A stretch of DNA of 10,888 nt, taken from assembly GCA_023249275.1 (NCBI GenBank), contig JAHFCV010000073.1, positions 1 through 10,888 of the forward strand, given 5' to 3'. The notes beneath the pieces were generated by a model. The model did no database searches. It saw only the letters and a program-made list of their open reading frames with translations, and was not told the origin of the DNA. The translations under genes and the position numbers were made by a program. Source of the stretch: Candidatus Methanoperedens sp. (GTDB taxonomy: Archaea > Halobacteriota > Methanosarcinia > Methanosarcinales > Methanoperedenaceae). Of this stretch, positions 6,839-10,888 are shown piece by piece; positions within the stretch are counted from its first letter, which is position 1, and each line of letters begins with the position of its first letter.

Positions 6839-7000
6839 ATGGAAAAATGGAAATGTACTCTCTGCGAATATGTGTACGACCCTGCAGTCGGGGACCCTGA
6901 CGGCGGAATTGCGCCTGGAACTGCTTTTGAAGATATTCCTGACGGATGGGTTTGCCCATGGTGCGGCGCGCCCAAGGATGCATTCAAAAAAGTTGAGTGA
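6839..7000 (+). CDS. Rubredoxin
   Basis: A 53-residue one-iron electron carrier. It has the two ligand pairs C6-T-L-C9 and C39-P-W-C42-G, which hold a single Fe in a tetrahedral Cys4 site. Between them are the family segments EYVYDPAVGDPDGGIAPGT (10-28) and FEDIPDGWVCP (30-40). Length and spacing are exactly those of typical anaerobe rubredoxins. Such proteins pass electrons to oxygen- or superoxide-detoxifying enzymes or to other oxidoreductases. ATG at 6839 is chosen because the family N-terminus is MEKWKCxxC. An ATG at 6828 is in another frame. There is no clear Shine-Dalgarno. It is transcribed away from the MetE-like gene. The partner reductase is not in the window. Confidence 0.96.
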   Translation: MEKWKCTLCEYVYDPAVGDPDGGIAPGTAFEDIPDGWVCPWCGAPKDAFKKVE

Positions 7001-7040
7001 TTGCAGGGAATTATAGTCAAAAACTAAACAATTTTAACTA

Positions 7041-7210
7041 TCTTTGCGACCTTCGCGGCTCTGTGGTGAATAAAATCCACAACAAAATGGACGGTAACAG
7101 CGAACTAATACGAACTCGTACGAACTCCGGCGGCGTGAGTTCGTATCAGTTCGTACGAGTTGGTTGTTGATTTTTTTCCATACCGGCGCCAAGTACGCGA
7201 AGTATTCACA
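7041..7210. repeat. Nested palindromic element with 10-nt phased repeats
   Basis: The inner hairpin arms are 7101-7127 and 7137-7163, with 22 of 27 positions Watson-Crick paired around a 9-nt loop. Each arm is three 10-nt units: CGAACTAATA, CGAACTCGTA, CGAACTCCGG on the left and GAGTTCGTAT, CAGTTCGTAC, GAGTTGGTTG on the right. Outside are a REP-like sequence, CTTTGCGACCTTCGCGGCTC (7042-7061), and a partly matching inverted copy at 7182-7210 (TTCGCG core shared). The organisation suggests a small non-autonomous palindromic element or a structured RNA. No coding capacity is seen. Confidence 0.65.
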
Positions 7211-7354
7211 AGAATATGTTTGAAAAATTAGGTTCTCAACTATAAATAACCCAAGTTTCACCCTTGGTTGTGACAACAATTAACACTTTCGCTATATCCT
7301 CTGCCACTGCTATTCGTTTCTTGTTATTATTTGATATTTTACATAAATATTATG

Positions 7355-7375
7355 TTGTCATAGTATATATGACAA
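7355..7375. repeat. 8+8 bp inverted repeat
   Basis: TTGTCATA (7355-7362) and TATGACAA (7368-7375) are perfect inverted copies separated by GTATA. The size and spacing are those of a dimeric repressor operator, but no gene start lies next to it. Confidence 0.4.
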
Positions 7376-7495
7376 AAAACTATCAAAGTTGATCTTTGGA
7401 TATTAAAGCAAAACAGCCTATGCGTCCATAAAAAACGCATTTTTGATTATTGTTGTGCTATAAGCAGGGGTAAAGTTGGGTAAATAAATATAAAA

Positions 7496-7568
7496 CGTCC
7501 GGACCGGGATTTGAACCCGGGTCGGAGACTCGACAGGCCTCCATGATAGGCCGCTACACTATCCGGAC
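7496..7568 (-). tRNA. tRNA-Asp(GTC)
   Basis: The 73-nt gene has acceptor stem GTCCGGA/TCCGGAC with discriminator G (7496), as expected for tRNA-Asp. The anticodon stem is GAGGC/GTCTC with loop CTGTCGA, so the anticodon is GTC (7532-7534), reading GAC and GAT. The T arm is CCGGG-TTCAAAT-CCCGG. There is no intron and no encoded CCA. Confidence 0.96.
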
Positions 7569-7598
7569 TTTTGGGGATTCGCATTAATGGTTTTGGTG

Positions 7599-7606
7599 CA
7601 TTTAAG
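7599..7606 (-). promoter_or_regulatory. Probable TATA box of tRNA-Asp
   Basis: The minus strand reads CTTAAATG, centred about 34 nt upstream of the mature 5' end. That leaves a short 5' leader to be removed by RNase P. Confidence 0.4.
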
Positions 7607-7685
7607 CCTTTTGTTAATGTGTTGCTGTAAATTCTTTTGGTCTTAGCCTTGCTAAAGAAATTGTTAAGAAATGGATACAGTTATT

Positions 7686-7694
7686 CTTATAAAG
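7686..7694 (+). promoter_or_regulatory. TATA box of the 7716-8051 gene; decides the start
   Basis: CTTATAAAG, centred 26 nt before the ATG at 7716. It lies inside the longer reading frame that begins at 7671, so the upstream ATG codons at 7671 and probably 7704 would not be on the transcript. Confidence 0.5.
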
Positions 7695-7715
7695 CATCAT
7701 CGCATGTTAAAATAT

Positions 7716-8051
7716 ATGCCCCTTTCAAAGGATGAAATCAAAAAGGGAATAAAAGCGACAGATGGTGGGTCCCTGGAAAATAAGATATTGGAGTTCCTGG
7801 AGAAGGCAAAAAATACAGATACACCGGCACATTCGTTAACTGATATAATTAAAGCATTCGAAATAAAACCCAGAACGGATGTTATTGAGACTTTTCTTTC
7901 CTCGGTTGCTTTTTCAAGCGCAATCAGTGAGCTGAAAAATAAGAATAAGATTGTGGAGATTTCTGTCAAGAATGATGTTAAAAAATACTATATGGTGAAA
8001 GATGAGAGCAAAGTTAAGGCAGAGATAGGTATTGGGAAAATGGGGCTGTAA
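7716..8051 (+). CDS. Small winged-helix-like hypothetical protein
   Basis: 111 residues starting MPLSKDEIKKG; the family is not recognised. Secondary-structure reading suggests a winged helix: helix ENKILEFLEKA (about 21-31), helix SLTDIIKAFE (about 40-49), a possible recognition helix from about 65 to 80 (VAFSSAISELKNKNK), then a strand pair EISVKNDVKKYYMV (about 81-94) as the wing. The protein is Lys-rich and has no Cys, signal peptide or membrane segment. A DNA-binding or regulatory role is inference only. ATG 7716 is chosen over ATG 7671 because of the TATA box 26 nt upstream. It converges on the Vsr operon and has no same-strand neighbour in the window. Confidence 0.65.
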   Translation: MPLSKDEIKKGIKATDGGSLENKILEFLEKAKNTDTPAHSLTDIIKAFEIKPRTDVIETFLSSVAFSSAISELKNKNKIVEISVKNDVKKYYMVKDESKVKAEIGIGKMGL

Positions 8052-8067
8052 GTACCCTTTTCAAATC

Positions 8068-8081
8068 GCGCTTTTTTGCGC
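8068..8081. terminator. Possible bidirectional terminator between convergent genes
   Basis: GCGC-TTTTTT-GCGC lies 17 nt past the stop codon of the 7716 gene. It forms a 4-bp stem with a T6 loop, and the T-run itself may stop archaeal RNA polymerase on the plus strand. Confidence 0.3.
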
Positions 8082-8132
8082 CTGTATCGAATAGAAAGAC
8101 TGCACGAAACCGGCGGAAATGCCAAGCCCGCG

Positions 8133-8150
8133 AGCATCAGCGCTGATGCT
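8133..8150. repeat. 18-bp perfect palindrome
   Basis: AGCATCAGCGCTGATGCT is identical to its reverse complement over all 18 bases, and CGC/GCG pairs continue outside it after a short mismatch. It sits in the 157-base spacer between the convergent 7716 gene and the Vsr operon. A protein-binding site, a cruciform-forming terminator and a mobile-element relic are all possible. Confidence 0.6.
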
Positions 8151-8208
8151 TTGCGATTCATTCGATTACCATACCCCGCTGGCTTGTTGCGGTTGGGAGG
8201 TTCACCAG

Positions 8209-8667
8209 TTATTTACCGAGAATTTCGCCAAGTAATAATTCCATCCGTTTCTCTCTATTGGTTTTGTTTTTTATCTCACACTGCCAGATTAGAATCACAT
8301 TCCAGCCTTCATTTCTCAATTTCTCAATATTTTTTTGATCACGAGCTTTATTGTCTGATATCTTATTTTTCCAAAAATCCGTGTTTGTCTCTGGAAGCTT
8401 CGAAGCTTTACAATTCTCATGGCCATGCCAGAAGCAACCGTGTATGAATATTATTGCGCGGTATTTCGGTATGACGATGTCCGGTTTTCCAAGATATCTT
8501 TTATCATTTATTCGGTATCTGAAGCCTTTTGAAAATAAGAATTTACGGACGAGTTCTTCAGGCTTTGTTTCCCTGCCTCGGATTCTAGACATTATGTCGC
8601 TTCGTTTTTCTTTGTTATAAATATCTGTAATTTGAATCCCCCATATCCCCTCGTTATCCTTTTTCAC
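8209..8667 (-). CDS. vsr: Vsr-type DNA mismatch/nicking endonuclease
   Basis: Very-short-patch-repair endonucleases nick DNA beside T:G mismatches that arise by deamination of 5-methylcytosine, and usually accompany a Dcm-type cytosine methylase. Seen here are KEKRSDIMSRIRG at 19-31, catalytic Asp63 in GKPDIV, and the zinc/catalytic cluster H76-G-C78-F-W-H81-G-H83-E-N-C86, which matches E. coli Vsr His64, Cys66, His69, His71 and Cys73 with one extra residue before the last Cys. TNTDFWKNKI (94-103), D105-N and RD (109-110) follow, and Cys130 in IWQCEI is the last zinc ligand. The length of 152 residues is normal. The start is GTG at 8667, 9 nt after the stop of the receiver-domain gene, so it is the last gene of that operon. 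No cytosine methylase is visible in the window; it may lie upstream past the right edge. Confidence 0.94.
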   Translation of the reverse strand: MKKDNEGIWGIQITDIYNKEKRSDIMSRIRGRETKPEELVRKFLFSKGFRYRINDKRYLGKPDIVIPKYRAIIFIHGCFWHGHENCKASKLPETNTDFWKNKISDNKARDQKNIEKLRNEGWNVILIWQCEIKNKTNREKRMELLLGEILGK

Positions 8668-8676
8668 TTCTCATTT

Positions 8677-10362
8677 TTATTTTAGCCCGGCCAAATCTAT
8701 ACCTACGCGTGAGGCATGACTGAACGATTCATTTGCGATTCTTTGAGTGTAACTTTCTTTTTGTGTTGCTTCAAATAGTAGATAGCGGTCAGATTCATGG
8801 TAGTTCACTTTAATGGGTTCGGAAATGTTGTTTTGATCTTTTGAGATGTATAATGTGAAGGGTTTTGGGTTCCACTTTATACAAACTGATGTCCCTTTGT
8901 AGATTAAAAAAGAAAAAAAACCTTGCTCAGCACAGCTAAGCCCTTCTCCTATATCTATTTTTTTACCAAAAACAAAATAAAACTTATCATTTATGTTCTC
9001 AGGATGAAGACAATCACAATGAGGCGTGATGCTCAGAACAAAACCTTCATATTGTTTACCTTCTGTATCTTTGGATAATATGAACAAATCTCCGAAACGA
9101 ATTCTATCATTCTTTTTTCTTTCGATCTGGAAGAAAGAATAACTGTAGTTGAGTTTGACTAATTCTTCTTGAAGGCGCCCCAAATCTTTCTCTCTGCATT
9201 GTTCAATTTTCTCCCCTATATTATCTCTCTTTTTGTATTCTTCCAAAACCGAGAATAGCTTTGGACTCTGAATAAGATTAAAAGCAGATAACTGATCTTT
9301 CCAACAGTTTCTCAAAAAATCATAGAAATCATCTTCGGAGTTAAGATTTTTTTGATGATGGAAAAATGCTATTTCGTCAATGTTATATAATTCATCTCCT
9401 ATTATCCCAGATTTCTCCCGATATAAAGTCTTCATTTCTAAAGATAGCAAAGCTAGAAAGTTTCTAGGCGGTTTATAGATGCTCTCCGCAAAGAGTTTAT
9501 ATACTCGTTCTGGGGAGATTACGATATCTGACTCTGGATTGGATGCCTTTGGTTTCACAAAAATTGTAATCGTAGTATTATTTATGACGAAAGAATGCTT
9601 TGCACCATCTATTGGAAATATTTGTATAGAATGGCCTTTGGTATTAACCGCGGTATTACCCATATAGAAAACTAGAAACCCCAATAGATTTTCGATATTT
9701 GAAATATTTAATATGCTTTTACTGAGACTCATCATTTTATTCATAAAAGATATAAAATTTAAGTCTTCTTTTTCACAATATTTTCTAATCTGCTCAACCA
9801 AGCTTTTCGCAATGATTTTTCGGTCATAACTCAGGATTAATTGTTTACATTCGGTAAATATACTTTCGAATAATCGGTTCGGATTGTCTATTTCAGTCTC
9901 GTCCTCCAATTTCGCACAAAACTCTTCGTACTTTGTTCTTCTTTCGGTTATATCGGCATATGGTGTTCCAAAAAAAGAGTGAATATTCAATTCGATAAGC
10001 GAAGTGTCACTTTCCTGCGTATAAATAAGAACAAACGGAAGACTTTGTAGGTTTACAGCTTCCCAAAGTATTTCCAATGAGTCTTGAAAAGGAGGATCAC
10101 CCACTAATTCCCAATCTAGAATCAATAAATCATGGTTGCTTAGAACATATTCACTGTCTCGTTCCCACTTAGACATATCTTTATATCTGTAAATATCCAA
10201 GTTGCAATTCTCTTTCCTGAAGGATTCAAATAATCTTTTTGGCATTTCTTTATCGTCGCCTTCCAACGCATCGTAATAAGGCTCGACAAATGCGTTATCA
10301 ACGCAAACTGCAGAACGAATGGAATTCTTTACAATCTCTTCTGCCACTGATTCAAAGCTCAT
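8677..10362 (-). CDS. Atypical receiver-domain protein (Response_reg_2-like) with large uncharacterised C-terminal region
   Basis: 561 residues. Residues 14-140 look like a divergent response-regulator receiver: SAVCVDN with Asp22 as acidic-pocket residue, HDLLILDWEL with Asp83 as the likely phospho-acceptor, and LPFVLIYTQ with Thr115. No clear equivalent of the conserved Lys is seen. The rest is not a DNA-binding output domain I recognise. About 150-400 is mainly helical. At 421-470 there is a beta-rich segment with FGDLFI and SITPHCDCLHPE, and the protein ends with RIANESFSHASRVGIDLAGL. The start overlaps the end of the upstream kinase-like ATPase gene by 11 nt, which argues that the two form a signalling pair; vsr follows after 9 nt. 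From memory this type of receiver protein occurs in defence-type loci. The assignment to a named family needs a profile search. Confidence 0.75.
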   Translation of the reverse strand: MSFESVAEEIVKNSIRSAVCVDNAFVEPYYDALEGDDKEMPKRLFESFRKENCNLDIYRYKDMSKWERDSEYVLSNHDLLILDWELVGDPPFQDSLEILWEAVNLQSLPFVLIYTQESDTSLIELNIHSFFGTPYADITERRTKYEEFCAKLEDETEIDNPNRLFESIFTECKQLILSYDRKIIAKSLVEQIRKYCEKEDLNFISFMNKMMSLSKSILNISNIENLLGFLVFYMGNTAVNTKGHSIQIFPIDGAKHSFVINNTTITIFVKPKASNPESDIVISPERVYKLFAESIYKPPRNFLALLSLEMKTLYREKSGIIGDELYNIDEIAFFHHQKNLNSEDDFYDFLRNCWKDQLSAFNLIQSPKLFSVLEEYKKRDNIGEKIEQCREKDLGRLQEELVKLNYSYSFFQIERKKNDRIRFGDLFILSKDTEGKQYEGFVLSITPHCDCLHPENINDKFYFVFGKKIDIGEGLSCAEQGFFSFLIYKGTSVCIKWNPKPFTLYISKDQNNISEPIKVNYHESDRYLLFEATQKESYTQRIANESFSHASRVGIDLAGLK

Positions 10363-10888
10363 CTCTGCTCACTTCTTTTTTGGCGGATTCGATAACGAAA
10401 CAAGCCCCATTCAATCGATTTAAGTTTTTGTCATAAGTTGCATATATATCGTATCCTATCGTATGCAGATTGGTTTTAGCCAGATAAAGACCGATTCCGC
10501 GCCCTCCTGGCTTTCTTGTAAAAAACAAAGTAAAAAGTTTATCGAAATCTGCAGGCTCTATCTTCTCCCCCGAATTCATTATTAATATTCTCCCGTCTTC
10601 AAACGTGATTTGTATTTTTCTGTCACTGGACGGAATTAGCCAATATATTGCATTATTTATTATATTAATAAATACTGGCTTGATTACCGACTCGTATGTG
10701 TAAAAAACATATTCATCGAATGCCGAACTGGTAATGAATTCGATACGATGTTTTTCGAATCTTTTGCCGAAAAACTTTTCAAGGTAATCTTTTATTTCCG
10801 AACCCTTAATTTCGGTTTTACTGCGTCTCATTGTTCGATACAGAGGAGTGAGAAGCTGATGATTTGTCTCCAAATGCTCGAATGCTTG
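10352..10888 (-). CDS. GHKL / histidine-kinase-type ATPase, C-terminal part
   Basis: The frame is open to the window edge, so only the last 178 residues are seen. A Bergerat-fold ATPase domain is clear: an N box around NIINNAIYW (visible residues 75-83), a G1-like box IMNSGEKI (103-110), an F box LFTLFFTRK (118-126) and a G2 box GGRGIGLYLAK (128-138). The G1 box has Asn where histidine kinases have the adenine-contacting Asp, and Lys instead of the second Gly. Just before it lies a helical segment (FEHLETNHQLLTPLYR) that could be a dimerisation region; its His residues are not in an obvious phospho-acceptor box. A TTG at 10873 is not a convincing start, so the true one is beyond 10888. It overlaps the receiver gene by 11 nt. 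It could be a sensor kinase or a MutL/MORC-like conflict ATPase. Confidence 0.85.
   Translation of the reverse strand, partial: QAFEHLETNHQLLTPLYRTMRRSKTEIKGSEIKDYLEKFFGKRFEKHRIEFITSSAFDEYVFYTYESVIKPVFINIINNAIYWLIPSSDRKIQITFEDGRILIMNSGEKIEPADFDKLFTLFFTRKPGGRGIGLYLAKTNLHTIGYDIYATYDKNLNRLNGACFVIESAKKEVSRDEL

Larger units (their letters stand above)
7001..7495. other. Long non-coding spacer between rubredoxin and tRNA-Asp
   Basis: No credible gene is seen on either strand in these 495 bases. The left half contains a nested palindromic element (about 7041-7210). The right half is AT-rich. It holds an 8+8 inverted repeat (7355-7375) and a small stem ATGCGT/ACGCAT (7420-7440) followed by TTTT, which could be a terminator. 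Just after the tRNA-Asp 3' end the minus strand reads TTTTATATTTATTT (7482-7495), a likely T-rich terminator for that tRNA. Confidence 0.6.

Noticed and set aside
6823..7020. Two frames of 62-65 codons over the rubredoxin region
   Set aside because: Both are out of frame with the rubredoxin, which has both CxxC motifs and the exact family length.
7101..7163. CRISPR array
   Set aside because: The units are 10 nt with no spacers and change orientation in the middle, which does not fit a CRISPR array.
7034..7279. 81-codon minus-strand frame
   Set aside because: It reads through the palindromic element; its composition reflects the repeats and it has no start signal or recognisable domain.
10239..10436. 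65-codon plus-strand frame over the ATPase/receiver junction
   Set aside because: It is antisense to two overlapping genes with clear domain motifs.

Overview
The window looks archaeal, most likely a Methanosarcinales-type euryarchaeon (a 'Ca. Methanoperedens'-like genome would fit, but this is inference). The support seen is: an archaeal-type phenylalanyl-tRNA synthetase alpha chain; ribosomal protein eS6; a tRNA-Gln with a 19-nt intron at the canonical 37/38 site and a bulge-helix-bulge fold; and TATA boxes about 25-30 nt upstream of start codons with no Shine-Dalgarno sequence (leaderless promoters). Anaerobic metabolism is suggested by a rubredoxin gene and the tail of a tungsten aldehyde ferredoxin oxidoreductase (AOR).

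Layout. 144-1370(-): a Fic-family AMP-transferase with N-terminal winged helices and its own inhibitory motif. 1400-1570: hairpin-rich spacer. 1571-1762(+): a decayed C-terminal fragment of an AOR gene running into the 3' end of pheS. 1757-3220(-): pheS. 3396-3839(-): eS6. 3945-4036(-): intron-containing tRNA-Gln(TTG). 4122-6761(-): three closely packed genes in the order methionine-synthase-like methyltransferase, AAA+ ATPase, small unknown protein; the last two are translationally coupled. 6839-7000(+): a 53-residue rubredoxin, divergent from the methyltransferase. 7001-7495: a 495-base non-coding stretch holding a nested palindromic element with 10-nt phased repeats. 7496-7568(-): tRNA-Asp(GTC). 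7716-8051(+): a small winged-helix-like hypothetical protein. 8052-8208: convergent spacer with an 18-bp perfect palindrome. 8209-10888(-): a compact operon running in from beyond the right edge: GHKL/histidine-kinase-type ATPase (partial), an atypical receiver-domain protein, and a Vsr-type endonuclease.

How it works together. The left and centre carry translation and housekeeping genes with accessory insertions. The methyltransferase/ATPase/small-protein group may be one transcription unit, but no function for the ATPase pair can be read from sequence. The right-hand operon is the most interesting part: a two-component-like ATPase plus a large receiver protein, joined by overlap and a 9-nt gap to Vsr, resembles the conflict (restriction-modification-associated) loci in which GHKL ATPases, Vsr nucleases and DNA cytosine methylases co-occur. 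The window shows only its downstream end; the methylase, helicase or further nuclease expected upstream would lie past 10888.
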